Of a stretch of 64,000 nt of DNA, positions 17,769 to 26,919 are shown piece after piece. The number at the start of each line of letters is the position of its first letter. Position 1 is the first letter of the stretch. The notes beneath the pieces were generated by a model, which was not told the DNA's origin, did not search any database, and was given only the letters and a program-made list of their open reading frames with translations. Source of the DNA: CAYRHJ01 sp964424105 (GTDB lineage Bacteria > Planctomycetota > Phycisphaerae > UBA1845); the NCBI GenBank assembly GCA_964424105.1, contig CAYRHJ010000015.1, positions 8,937 through 72,936 of the forward strand. The letters are read 5' to 3'. The position numbers and the translations under genes were made by a program.

Positions 17769-19265
17769 ATGCCCGACCCCCGTCCATCTGAACGATTCCG
17801 CGATATTCCCGAGTCGCTGACGTTTGACGACGTCCTGCTCGTTCCTCTGCGATCGGGCGTGGTACCCGGCGAGATCGACGTCGGCACGCGGTTCACCCGC
17901 CATATCCGCATGAACATTCCGCTGGTTTCCGCACCGATGGACACGGTAACGGAATCTGCGCTGGCCATCGCCCTGGCCCAGGAGGGCGGCATCGGGATCA
18001 TTCACAAGAACTTGACCATCGAGCAGCAATGTCGCGAGGTGAACAAGGTCAAGCGATCGGAGAGCGGCATTATTTTCGATCCGGTTACGCTTCGGCCGGG
18101 CGACCCGGTTTCCCGTGCCCGAGAAGTCATGATGCTGCACAACATTTCGGGCGTTCCGATTACGGAGGCGGACGGATCGTTGCGGGGCATCATCACCCGC
18201 CGGGATTTGAAATTCCTCGAATCCCTCGATCGCACGGCGCAGGAGGTGATGACCAAGAACAATCTGGTGACGGCCCCGCCCAACACCAACCTGGACGATG
18301 CCGAGCGGATACTGAACCGGGGCAAGGTCGAAAAGCTGCTGCTGGTCGATGCCCACGGAAAGCTCACCGGCTTGATCACCATGCGGGACATTGAACGAAG
18401 CAGGGGATTTCAGCAAAGCTGCAAGGATGAACGCGGGCGATTGCGGGTAGGGGCCGCCGTGGGCGTCCATGATTACGAACGGGTCGAAGCGCTGCTGCGA
18501 TTTGACGTGGACGTGATCGTCGTCGATAGCGCTCATGGCCACAGTGAAAACGTCATTCACACGGTGAAGGAAATCCGATCGCGATTCGATATCGAGTTGA
18601 TCGCTGGAAACATCGCGACGGCGGAGGCGGCGGATGATTTGATCGAGGCCGGCGCCGACGCGCTGAAAGTGGGAATCGGTCCGGGCAGCATTTGCACGAC
18701 GCGTGTGATTTCCGGCGTGGGTGTGCCGCAGTTGACGGCTATTCTCGACGTCGCAGGGGCCGCGAGAGCCGCCGATATTCCGGTGATAGCGGACGGTGGA
18801 ATTCGCCGGTCGGGCGACATTACCAAGGCGATCGCTGCCGGGGCGCATTCGGTCATGATGGGTTCGTTGTTCGCCGGGTTGGAAGAGTCACCGGGCGAGC
18901 AAGTGACGTGGAAGGGCCGTCGATTCAAGGAATACCGAGGCATGGGTTCGATGGGCGCAATGATTCAAGGGGCGGCTGACCGCTATGGTCAAGCGGCGGC
19001 TGCGGTCCGCAGCGGCAAACTCGTCCCCGAAGGGATCGAGGGTCGCGTGCCGTATCGCGGCCCATTGTCGGAATTTGTCTATCAGTTGGTGGGTGGATTG
19101 CGCGCGGGCATGGGCTATTGTGGCGCCCCGACAATTGACGACCTGCGTGAAAACGGTAGATTCGTTCGCGTGACCCATGCGGGCGTCGTGGAGTCGCATC
19201 CACACGATGTTTCCATTACGAAAGAGGCGCCCAATTATGTGCTTGATATCCCAACGGATTCCTGA
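17769..19265 (+). CDS. guaB: IMP dehydrogenase
   Basis: Oxidises IMP to XMP with NAD, the committed step to guanine nucleotides. 498 residues, normal length. Visible are the N-terminal LTFDDVLLVPLRS, two CBS domains (about 95-215), the catalytic loop GIGPGSICTTR with its cysteine, DGGIRRSGDI, and the mobile flap GYCGAPTIDDL. The start follows AAAGGAG. It heads a cluster with two envelope genes and guaA, all on the plus strand with tiny gaps or overlaps. Confidence 0.97.
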   Translation: MPDPRPSERFRDIPESLTFDDVLLVPLRSGVVPGEIDVGTRFTRHIRMNIPLVSAPMDTVTESALAIALAQEGGIGIIHKNLTIEQQCREVNKVKRSESGIIFDPVTLRPGDPVSRAREVMMLHNISGVPITEADGSLRGIITRRDLKFLESLDRTAQEVMTKNNLVTAPPNTNLDDAERILNRGKVEKLLLVDAHGKLTGLITMRDIERSRGFQQSCKDERGRLRVGAAVGVHDYERVEALLRFDVDVIVVDSAHGHSENVIHTVKEIRSRFDIELIAGNIATAEAADDLIEAGADALKVGIGPGSICTTRVISGVGVPQLTAILDVAGAARAADIPVIADGGIRRSGDITKAIAAGAHSVMMGSLFAGLEESPGEQVTWKGRRFKEYRGMGSMGAMIQGAADRYGQAAAAVRSGKLVPEGIEGRVPYRGPLSEFVYQLVGGLRAGMGYCGAPTIDDLRENGRFVRVTHAGVVESHPHDVSITKEAPNYVLDIPTDS

Positions 19266-19266
19266 C

Positions 19267-19905
19267 ATGCAAACAACGAAAAGTCAGACAACGAACGGGT
19301 GGACAACGAATAGGTGGACTTTTGGGGCTGCCCTATTTCCCCTGGCGATGACTGTGGTGGGTTGTCGCCCGTATCCGGATGTCTCCATCGACGATCTACC
19401 GCAATCGTCGATGGTCACGACGATGTCGGCTCGACGCGCCATCGATTCGACTGCGGCTGCGGAAATCAGGGTGCGGCCTTTCGAGTTGTCCAGCGTTGAT
19501 TCGCAGGACGGAATTGTCGCCCACGGCCCCCTGTGGATGGAAGATCCGTTTGAAGTTTCGGGCAGCGACGATGGCCAATTCGCTGTAACGACGGAGGATT
19601 TCGTGTATTTCCCCCTGGGGACGTGCCGTTTCATTATCAACACATTGTTGCTTCCGATCAGCATGGTCATGGATCCGCCCTGGACGACGATGTGCAGCGA
19701 CGGCGTGGAAAATCAGCGACCTGAAACCGGGATTCGCGAATTGCGGGACTCGCAGCGTTGTGCGGGTATGACGACGCCGTCCGACATCCACGACACCTGG
19801 GCATTTGAGCAGATGTACGCGGATTATCTGATCGCCACCGGCCATGAACCGCGATCGGATTCGAACTTCCATTCCACGACCCCAACCGAGGAGGATCCAG
19901 GCTGA
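19267..19905 (+). CDS. Putative lipoprotein of unknown function
   Basis: 212 residues beginning one base after the guaB stop. A Thr/Trp-rich leader (TTNGWTTNRWTFGAALFPLA) ends in a lipobox MTVVGCRPYP. The mature part has FVYFPLGTCRFIINTLLLPISMVMDPPWTTMCSDG, a hydrophobic stretch I do not recognise. Tight spacing places it in the guaB-guaA transcript, perhaps only by position. A 4-bp overlap with the next gene is possible. Confidence 0.62.
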   Translation: MQTTKSQTTNGWTTNRWTFGAALFPLAMTVVGCRPYPDVSIDDLPQSSMVTTMSARRAIDSTAAAEIRVRPFELSSVDSQDGIVAHGPLWMEDPFEVSGSDDGQFAVTTEDFVYFPLGTCRFIINTLLLPISMVMDPPWTTMCSDGVENQRPETGIRELRDSQRCAGMTTPSDIHDTWAFEQMYADYLIATGHEPRSDSNFHSTTPTEEDPG

Positions 19906-20903
19906 ATTACGGAGGCGCCGCCCACGATCCTACCACGGTCAGTGAATCGGTCACGGTTACCCGTTTGGCCGGCGGCCTCCAGCGATGTCCACGCTGCTTG
20001 ATTCCTGTTTCCGACGCGCCCGTCACAGGCCGTTGCCCTGATTGCGGCTCCGAACTTGTCCTTGACGGTTCAACCAACATCGATTCGACACCGTTCGCAC
20101 GAATCGACCGGCCGGATGTTCATGCCTATCGATCGATGCGTCGCTGGGTATACGGAGCCGGCGTGGAACGGTTGACGTTCCTGGCGCTCATTCGACCGTC
20201 GGTGGCATCGCGGCGGTTCGTTCGACGGCATCTGGCACTGTTGGCCTGGGCGGCGACGCTGTGCTTGTTGTCGACGGTGGCTTGGCATCGAGTCGAACGT
20301 ACGGTGGACAACGCGGGCCTGATTAGGACCGCTCCCGCCGGGCGGGGTTGGATATTATTGGCTGACGCCAAACAATCGGACCTGGCGTACGGACTGATCG
20401 GCGTGGGCTGGAATCCGACGTGGGCGGGCGTCACGCTGGCGATAGGATTTCCGCTGGGTTGGATGCTGGCATACATGATTCTGGGATTAATGAACGTCGC
20501 ACCGGCACTTCTGGTGCCGGGGGAGCGCCGGAAAGAGCAGCGACTCCGCGGCGCTGTGCATTACGGATCAGCATTCGCCCAATTGATCCTGCTGGCGGCG
20601 TGGGTGGCGTTTTTGTCACCACTTGCGGACGTGCTGGTAGCGCGTGGTTGGATGTGGATTCCGCAATCAAGCCGCTGGTTGGTGGTGGCGGTCGTCATCG
20701 CCGCGGCGGCTGGATTGATGTGGTGGTTCTGGCTTATCCGGGCGGCGCTCACCTTGCCCGCGGAGATGGGTCGGGGCGTTTGCATCTATTATGTCATGGG
20801 CTTTCCGTGGTTGTTGGCGGCGACGATCATGGGATGGTGGTTCGGGATGGACCGACTGTTGACCATCCTCGCGTCTGTCTTTCGTTTCAACTGGTCGGGA
20901 TGA
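19902..20903 (+). CDS. Membrane protein with N-terminal zinc ribbon; possible CTG start
   Basis: About 333 residues if read from CTG at 19902, or 312 from TTG at 19965. The CTG has GAGGAGG seven bases upstream and overlaps the previous stop (CTGA), whereas the TTG has no ribosome site, so I favour CTG. The protein has a zinc ribbon CPRCLIPV...GRCPDCGSELVLDG, then about four to five membrane segments (LALLAWAATLCLLSTVAW, LGWMLAYMILGLMNVAPALLV, QLILLAAWVAFLSPL, WLVVAVVIAAAAGLMWWFW). Function unknown. guaA starts within its stop codon. Confidence 0.6.
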   Translation: MNYGGAAHDPTTVSESVTVTRLAGGLQRCPRCLIPVSDAPVTGRCPDCGSELVLDGSTNIDSTPFARIDRPDVHAYRSMRRWVYGAGVERLTFLALIRPSVASRRFVRRHLALLAWAATLCLLSTVAWHRVERTVDNAGLIRTAPAGRGWILLADAKQSDLAYGLIGVGWNPTWAGVTLAIGFPLGWMLAYMILGLMNVAPALLVPGERRKEQRLRGAVHYGSAFAQLILLAAWVAFLSPLADVLVARGWMWIPQSSRWLVVAVVIAAAAGLMWWFWLIRAALTLPAEMGRGVCIYYVMGFPWLLAATIMGWWFGMDRLLTILASVFRFNWSG

Positions 20904-22456
20904 ACATGCATCCGCAATCCATCGCCGTCATCGACTTCGGTTCGCAATACACACAGTTGATCGCCCGCCGCGTTCGCGAGCAGAACGTACACAGCATCAT
21001 CACCGGCCCGAAAGTGACCACCGACGAACTCAAAAAAAACAATGTCGTGGGCATTATTCTTTCCGGTGGACCAGACAGCACCTATGCGGACGGCGCGCCC
21101 ACGTGCGACAAGCAAATCTTCGAAATGAATTGTCCCGTCCTGGGCATTTGCTATGGCATGCAGGTCGCCTGCCGAATGCTCGGTGCCGAGGTCGCGCCCA
21201 CGCAGACCAGGGAATTCGGCCGTGCGGATCTCTCCATTATCGAGCCGAGTGCACTCCTGACCCATCTGCCCCGCGAGACGACCGTGTGGATGAGTCATGG
21301 CGACATTGTCCACCTGCTCAATGACGAATTCGTTGGGTTGGCCAAGACCTCGACGTGTCCCTTCGCCGCCGTCAGGCACCGGACCAAGCCATTCTACGGC
21401 GTTCAATTTCACCCCGAAGTGACCCACACGCCCGAGGGCACCCGAATCATCCGCAATTTCCTGTTTGATATTTGCAAATGTGCCGGCGATTGGCGTCTGG
21501 GAGACGTGATGCAAGAGACCGTCGCCCATTTGCAAAGGACGATTCCCCAAGACGCCCGCGTTATTTGTGCCTTGTCCGGCGGCGTGGATAGCTCGGTGAC
21601 GGCGGCCTTGCTTCAACGGGCCGTCGGCGATCGACTGGTCTGCATATTCGTTGATAACGGTTTGTTGCGTTTGAACGAGGTCGATGGTGTCGAAACGACC
21701 TTCAGAGACCATTTCAAGATAGACCTTCGCATCGCCCGCAAAGCCGACGAATTCCTCGCGAGATTAACGGGTGTCAGCGATCCACAGGAGAAGCGTCGAA
21801 TCATCGGCCATACGTTCATCGACGTTTTTGAACGAGAAGCCGCCGACATTCCGGGTGCGCAGTACCTCGCCCAGGGTACGCTGTATCCCGACGTCATCGA
21901 ATCCGGGCAGGGCATCGGCGGTACAACCGCGAACATCAAGCTGCACCACAACGTCGGCGGGCTTCCCGAAAAGCTGGGTTTCAAACTCATCGAGCCGCTT
22001 CGAAATCTGTTCAAGGACGAAGTGAGGAACATGGCCGAGCAATTGGGCCTGCCTCACGAGCTTGCCTGGCGACATCCGTTCCCCGGTCCGGGTCTCGCGG
22101 TTCGGATTCTGGGCGAAGTCACAACTCAGAAACTCGACCTATTGCGGCAAGCGGACAAAATCGTTATGGACGAGGTGGTGGCCGCCGGGTGGTACGACAA
22201 GATGGCGCAGGGATTCGCCGTGCTGCTTCCGGTCAGCGCAGTCGGTGTGATGGGCGATGGGCGGTCGTATGGCGATCAGTACGTCTTGGCTTTACGATTC
22301 GTCGAGACCGTGGATTTCATGACGGCTGATTGGGTTCACGCTGATCACGACATGTTGGCGCGAATCTCGACACGGGTGATCAACGAAGTGTCACGAATCA
22401 ACAGGGTGGTCTACGACATTTCCAGCAAGCCGCCGGCCACCATAGAATGGGAGTAA
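20900..22456 (+). CDS. guaA: GMP synthase (glutamine-hydrolysing)
   Basis: Aminates XMP to GMP. The 518-residue protein has the class I amidotransferase domain (DFGSQYTQLIARRVRE, catalytic GICYGMQ, FHPEVTHTPEG) followed by the ATP pyrophosphatase P-loop ALSGGVDSSV and the C-terminal dimerisation domain ending KPPATIEWE, the usual GuaA terminus. The ATG at 20900 overlaps the previous stop; a second ATG lies two codons on. Together with guaB it completes IMP to GMP in one cluster. Confidence 0.97.
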   Translation: MNMHPQSIAVIDFGSQYTQLIARRVREQNVHSIITGPKVTTDELKKNNVVGIILSGGPDSTYADGAPTCDKQIFEMNCPVLGICYGMQVACRMLGAEVAPTQTREFGRADLSIIEPSALLTHLPRETTVWMSHGDIVHLLNDEFVGLAKTSTCPFAAVRHRTKPFYGVQFHPEVTHTPEGTRIIRNFLFDICKCAGDWRLGDVMQETVAHLQRTIPQDARVICALSGGVDSSVTAALLQRAVGDRLVCIFVDNGLLRLNEVDGVETTFRDHFKIDLRIARKADEFLARLTGVSDPQEKRRIIGHTFIDVFEREAADIPGAQYLAQGTLYPDVIESGQGIGGTTANIKLHHNVGGLPEKLGFKLIEPLRNLFKDEVRNMAEQLGLPHELAWRHPFPGPGLAVRILGEVTTQKLDLLRQADKIVMDEVVAAGWYDKMAQGFAVLLPVSAVGVMGDGRSYGDQYVLALRFVETVDFMTADWVHADHDMLARISTRVINEVSRINRVVYDISSKPPATIEWE

Positions 22457-22633
22457 CGACCATTTTAGATCGGCATCGGGTTCGAGATCGGTCACGAGGG
22501 CAGGGTGTCGAACGTCAGGCAGTGCCACGCGTAACCGTCTGCGGTGGATTGGCAAAGGCGACATCCACGGAAAACGTGGTAAACGTTTTCACACGTCGGA
22601 GCCTGAACGCTATGGTCTGTGGAAAACGTTGCC

Positions 22634-23617
22634 ATGCCTGAAAACGCGAAAACAACGGCCCCCGCGAAACCCAAACACGTGATGTTGACGGGCGCTACCG
22701 GCTTCGTCGGGCGCAACGTTTTGCGAGAACTGCTGAAGCGCGATTACGTGGCGATTTGTCTGGTGCGTTCGAAAGAACACCTGGAATCCGTATCGCGAGA
22801 TCTGGACGCGTCGCGTATCGTCGCGGTGGAAGGATCGCTGTTCGATGGGTCGGCGCTGAACGATGCGGTGGCGCAGGCCCAGGCCGCCATCCATCTGGTG
22901 GGAATCATTCTGGAGCGCCCGTCGCGCGGGCAAACATTCGATCGCATTCATCGACAGGGCACCAGCAACGTCGTCCATGCCCTCGAACAGGCCAACGTCC
23001 GCCGCTATGTTCACATGAGCGCCTTGGGAACCAGGCCGACCGCCGTTTCAAATTACCACAAGACCAAGTTCGCCGCCGAGGAACACGTCCGCGGCAGCGG
23101 TCTGAGTTGGACGATCTTTCGCCCGAGTTTGATCCACGGTCCCGACGGTGAATTCATGCGCTTGATGAAGCGGTTCGTATGCGGTTTGATTCCCCCGGTC
23201 ATTCCCTATTTCGGCAGCGGTCAGGCGAGATTGCAGCCCGTGTCGGTCAAAGACGTCGCCCATTGTTTCGTCGATGCACTGGAGCGAGAAGAGACCGTCG
23301 GCCAGACATATGAAATCGGCGGGCCCAAGGCCTACACCTGGAAGGAGCTGTATCGCGTTTGCCGGCGTTTGATGCCACGCGGACACCGTTGGAAGCCCAT
23401 CGTTTCGTTACCGGTCCCCATCGCGAATATGGTCGCCCGCACCGTGATGAAGACGCCGCTCGTTCCGATGGAACTGAAGTTTAACGTCGATCAGGTCCAG
23501 ATGTCGCAGGAGGACAGCACCTGTTGCACCCGTCTCGTCGAGCAGGTATTCGGAATCGAATTGCGCGATTTCGAAGATGAGCTGTCGCGATATGCGACTC
23601 GAATCGGTATGGTGTGA
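22634..23617 (+). CDS. Atypical SDR, NAD(P)-binding epimerase-like (NDUFA9-like)
   Basis: 327 residues. The Rossmann motif TGATGFVGRNVLREL is followed by HLVGIILE, VHMSALGTRPTAVSNYHKTKFAAEEHVR (YxxxK-like) and a C-terminal domain with SVKDVAHCFVDALE and YEIGGPKAYTWKELY. This matches atypical short-chain dehydrogenases of the complex I NDUFA9-like group, which bind NADPH and often act in quinone or isoprenoid pathways. The real substrate is unknown. An upstream GTG at 22619 is an alternative start. A small hairpin-rich spacer separates it from guaA. Confidence 0.8.
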   Translation: MPENAKTTAPAKPKHVMLTGATGFVGRNVLRELLKRDYVAICLVRSKEHLESVSRDLDASRIVAVEGSLFDGSALNDAVAQAQAAIHLVGIILERPSRGQTFDRIHRQGTSNVVHALEQANVRRYVHMSALGTRPTAVSNYHKTKFAAEEHVRGSGLSWTIFRPSLIHGPDGEFMRLMKRFVCGLIPPVIPYFGSGQARLQPVSVKDVAHCFVDALEREETVGQTYEIGGPKAYTWKELYRVCRRLMPRGHRWKPIVSLPVPIANMVARTVMKTPLVPMELKFNVDQVQMSQEDSTCCTRLVEQVFGIELRDFEDELSRYATRIGMV

Positions 23618-23831
23618 CGCTATTTCCGATCCGACATAACGGAGACGTGTCGTACTTGCAATAACAACCGGCTTTTGTGGGCATTGCACACCTGACGGGG
23701 TATTCACAAGCCTGACGCGGACGCTTGAAACGCTCCTGGACGCCGCTCCGGTTGACGACCGCACGGCATTCAGCAAAATAAACACGAGTTAATTTGAATG
23801 ATCGTCCTTCTGCGGTAGCCGACGTTCGACC

Positions 23832-24293
23832 ATGTATCGAATCTGCAAACTTTTCACCATCGAAAGCGGGCACATGCTCAGCAAGCATCCTGAACGCTGC
23901 CGCTTTCCCCATGGCCACAGTCGCACCGTCGAGCTGATACTCGAAGCCCCAACCTTGGACGGGGGTGACATGGTCTGCGATTTCAAATGGCTCAAAATCG
24001 CCATGGCTGACTTTCTGGACCAGTTTGATCATGCGCTGTGCATCAACGAAGCCGACCCACTACGACAGAAATTGGCCGCCGAGGAGAATCGTCTGATCGT
24101 ATTTGCGGAAGGCGACCCTACGACGGAACGGATGGCCAAGCGCATTTTCGACCACTTGGCTGAATGTATTCGATCGGGCCGGGCCATGACAACACCCCAC
24201 GGAACACGTTACAACATCCGTGCGGATGTGCGAGTCGAGCGCGTACGAGTCAGTGAAACTCCGTCCTCCTGGGCCGAGTATACCGGTGAATAG
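23832..24293 (+). CDS. queD: 6-carboxytetrahydropterin synthase / PTPS family protein
   Basis: 153 residues. It has the zinc-binding histidines of the fold (ESGHMLSKHP and CRFPHGHSRTVEL), the catalytic cysteine in CRFPHGH, DFKWLK, LDQFDHALCINE with the second catalytic His, and the glutamate in RVERVRVSETPSSWAEY. QueD makes 6-carboxytetrahydropterin in the preQ0 path to queuosine; queF 208 bp downstream supports that role over a biopterin function. No preQ1 riboswitch was found upstream. Confidence 0.88.
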   Translation: MYRICKLFTIESGHMLSKHPERCRFPHGHSRTVELILEAPTLDGGDMVCDFKWLKIAMADFLDQFDHALCINEADPLRQKLAAEENRLIVFAEGDPTTERMAKRIFDHLAECIRSGRAMTTPHGTRYNIRADVRVERVRVSETPSSWAEYTGE

Positions 24294-24388
24294 ATGACGG
24301 ATGACGTTTGCCGGGATGGGCCGCCACGGTATTTCAGTTTCGGGTTTTTCGCCATGGTGGCGCGAGCAGGTTCGGACTGATCGTCTCT

Positions 24389-24441
24389 CCGGCGCACGCC
24401 GGAGTCCAGGCCGCGTTCTTCTGGATTCCGGCGTGCGCCGG
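24389..24441. repeat. Long stem-loop between queD and queF (dispersed repeat pair)
   Basis: Two inverted copies of the dispersed element ccggcgcacgccggagtccag face each other: arms 24389-24409 and 24421-24441 match at 20 of 21 positions with an 11-base loop. It could terminate or stabilise the queD message. Confidence 0.8.
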
Positions 24442-24501
24442 AATGACGGGTCCCAGCGACTGCGCGATTCTTATTCATGAGCCAGTTGGCAAGAGGATGC
24501 C

Positions 24502-24870
24502 ATGTCCAACCCAGACCTATTGGAAACATTCGACAACCCACATCCGGAGCGCGAATACATCATCAACCATACCGTGCGCGAATTCACCAGCCTCTGCCCC
24601 ATCACAGGCCAACCCGATTTCGCAAAGCTGATCATCCGGTACGTGGCCCATCTGAAATGCGTCGAGCTTCGAAGCCTGAAACAGTATTTTCACTCCTATC
24701 GCAACGATGGCATTTTTTATGAGGACGTTACCAATCGAATCCTCAACGACCTGATATCTCGTTGCCAGCCGCGGTGGATGCGGGTCATTTCCAAATGGAC
24801 GGTGCGCGGCGGCATCCATACATCCGTCATTGCGGATCATGGCCCCATACCGCCAAACGCGTCCTATTGA
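24502..24870 (+). CDS. queF: preQ1 synthase (NADPH-dependent 7-cyano-7-deazaguanine reductase), unimodular
   Basis: Reduces the nitrile of preQ0 to preQ1 for queuosine. The 122-residue protein has the catalytic FTSLCPITGQPDFA with the thioimide-forming cysteine, VELRSLKQY with the NADPH-contacting lysine region, and HTSVIADHG. The length fits the short (YkvM-like) class. AGAGGA precedes the start. The last codons (PPNASY) belong to a 31-bp unit repeated twice more after the stop. Confidence 0.93.
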   Translation: MSNPDLLETFDNPHPEREYIINHTVREFTSLCPITGQPDFAKLIIRYVAHLKCVELRSLKQYFHSYRNDGIFYEDVTNRILNDLISRCQPRWMRVISKWTVRGGIHTSVIADHGPIPPNASY

Positions 24871-24942
24871 TGATTGAATTCCGCCAAACGGGTTCTATTG
24901 ATGCTCAAACTCCGCCAAGCGGGTCCTATTGATGATTGAATG
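24850..24942 (+). repeat. Three 31-bp tandem units derived from the queF 3' end
   Basis: Units 24850-24880, 24881-24911 and 24912-24942 each begin ccgccaa and contain tcctattgatg or ttctattgatg, i.e. the last six codons and stop of queF plus about 10 bp. The first is the real gene end; the others lie beyond the stop and have diverged at a few bases. Confidence 0.85.
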
Positions 24943-25452
24943 GTGGAATGAAGTTGATCCGTGTTGGCCGTAGAACCGTCACCCCGGCGAAAGCCGGGGT
25001 CCAGACAAGCGTGCTGCCGTTCCACGCTTTCGCGGAAACGACCACCATCGTTCAATTGACCATTCATAGATCATTAGGGTGCCGATAATCCCGATTCTCG
25101 CCATTCCGCCTAGGTCGGTTATCAGGTTGGCCATTTCTGGTTGACTCGCCCCCGGGCGGGAAGTTCGGCAAATCTCGGACGAACTCGATCTTACATGCCT
25201 ATAATTCATACGACTTTGCCGCGTTGCGACGTCGGTTTTCCGGCGAATTCTTTTGAAGTACGGAAGTTTTGACTTCCGCCGGACAATCTTGGTAGCATTG
25301 CGGTTGCAGAGGAGGAAGAGAGAACCCCGGCCACCCGCAGCTCATGTCACCCATGGGGCTTGCCGGGAAAGATGGAGGGAGCGAGATTCGCCCGCGTCGC
25401 GCCAACCCACACCGGTTGGGCGCCGATGGTGCGTACTCGGGAGGGAGAGAAA
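24943..25452. other. Intergenic region upstream of the sigma-54 activator
   Basis: No gene I can support. It contains a dispersed-repeat copy near 24979-25007 (gtcaccccggcgaaagccggggtccag). The rest is unremarkable. The leader of the 25453 gene has a strong purine-rich ribosome site. I saw no clear -24/-12 element. Confidence 0.55.
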
Positions 25453-26919
25453 TTGCAGCAGTCCGATTCCGGGGTCGAAAGACTTCTCATCATTCAATTG
25501 TCACCCGCGGTGGCCGACGATATCGAGGCCGCCTTCGCGCGCGGTGCGCAGACGGTCCATCGTTGCGACTCGCTGGACGATGCCTTGCGTCGTGTGGCTG
25601 ATGAACCGGTCTACGCCGTCGTGGTCGTGGTGCTGGACGGAGCCGCCCACCGCATACCGGAAAACGGCGATGCGCTGATCGAAGGTTTTCAAGCCATCCA
25701 GCGAAAGTCACCCGACACCCAATTGATCGTCGTCGCCGCCTCCGCCTTGGAGATGTCCTTTTGCTGCGAAGCCGTGAACTGCGGCGTGTCGGGGTTCCTG
25801 GAATTCCAAAACGGGCGGCTCGACACCGCCGCGGTCGAAAAGCAACTGCAATTAGCGGACGCCCGATACCAACGTTTGCGGGCCGAGGCCAAACGGATTC
25901 ACTCCGGCGAAATTTTCGATTCCACCGGCATCGTGGGTTGCAGCCGGGCGATGGCAACAGTCTTGTCGCAAGGGGCCCGGGCGGCGGAAGTTTCCGACGT
26001 CCCCGTTCTGATTTACGGAGAATCGGGAACCGGAAAGCAACTGTTGGCCGAGATGATCCATCGCCTCGACCCCAAGCGAGCCTCCAAGCCTTTCCTTTCC
26101 GTCAATTGCGCAGCCATCACCGGGACCTTGGCGGAAAGCGCGATGTTTGGCCACGTGAAGGGAGCGTATACCGGCGCGACCGAATCGCGTGCCGGATATT
26201 TTCGCGCCGCCGACGGCGGGACGGTTTTTCTCGACGAAATCGGTGACCTTGCGCCGGAACTGCAACCCAAGCTCTTGCGCTTTTTGCAAGAAGGCGTGGT
26301 CATGCCCGTCGGATCGGACACCGAACATCCCACCGACGTCCGCATCATCGCCGCAGCCAACCGGCGCATTCCCGCTCTCGTGGAGGAGGGCCTCTTCCGA
26401 TTGGACCTCTATCAACGACTCAACGTGATTTCCTTTGAAATACCGCCGCTGCGGGAACGACGCGAGGACATCACCCTGCTGATCGACTTCTTCGTCAAGA
26501 AGTATAGCCGATACTATGACAAGCCCATCAAACGTATCGAGCCGCGCGTCTATGACTTGTTCACGCGAGCCGCACTCCAGGGCAATGTTCGAGAGCTGGA
26601 AAACACGATCCGCCGCATGTTGGCCATGAAAACCATCGGTGACGAAATCACGCTGAATGACGTTCCCTCGTCCATATTGGCCGGTTACGTCAAACCCGTT
26701 CGCCGAGAGGAAACCCTGCTTCCCAAGGAAATCGTCGAGTCGGTGGCGGGGTTGATCATGTCCGGTGCGTTGACGCTTCCCGAATTCGTGGACGAATGTG
26801 AGCGACTCATTTTGGGCCATGCCATCGAGCAGAATCGTGACGGCAACGCCGATCTATCACAACAACTGGGTCTGTCGACGCGCACGCTTTACAATAAACG
26901 CCGCAAGCATGCCCTGTAG
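25453..26919 (+). CDS. Sigma-54-dependent transcriptional activator (NtrC-like, pseudo-receiver)
   Basis: 488 residues from a TTG start with GGGAGGGAG upstream (the frame extends back to 25360). Domains: an N-terminal receiver-like region with the Asp position in VVVVLDG but no final FLxKP lysine (GFLEFQ), so phosphorylation is doubtful; an AAA+ core with Walker A GESGTGKQ, GAYTGA sigma-54 loop, Walker B GGTVFLDEIGDL and R-finger region PTDVRIIAAANR; and a Fis-type HTH (LSQQLGLSTRTLYNKRRKH). GAFTGA reads GAYTGA, a tolerated change. Its targets are not evident nearby. Confidence 0.9.
   Translation: MQQSDSGVERLLIIQLSPAVADDIEAAFARGAQTVHRCDSLDDALRRVADEPVYAVVVVVLDGAAHRIPENGDALIEGFQAIQRKSPDTQLIVVAASALEMSFCCEAVNCGVSGFLEFQNGRLDTAAVEKQLQLADARYQRLRAEAKRIHSGEIFDSTGIVGCSRAMATVLSQGARAAEVSDVPVLIYGESGTGKQLLAEMIHRLDPKRASKPFLSVNCAAITGTLAESAMFGHVKGAYTGATESRAGYFRAADGGTVFLDEIGDLAPELQPKLLRFLQEGVVMPVGSDTEHPTDVRIIAAANRRIPALVEEGLFRLDLYQRLNVISFEIPPLRERREDITLLIDFFVKKYSRYYDKPIKRIEPRVYDLFTRAALQGNVRELENTIRRMLAMKTIGDEITLNDVPSSILAGYVKPVRREETLLPKEIVESVAGLIMSGALTLPEFVDECERLILGHAIEQNRDGNADLSQQLGLSTRTLYNKRRKHAL

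Noticed and set aside
22457..22618. Hairpin-rich spacer after guaA as a purine riboswitch or terminator
   Set aside because: Stems such as gaaaacg/cgttttc are short and no conserved purine-riboswitch core could be recognised.
23618..23831. preQ1 riboswitch upstream of queD
   Set aside because: No preQ1-I or preQ1-II pseudoknot pattern or A-rich tail is present.
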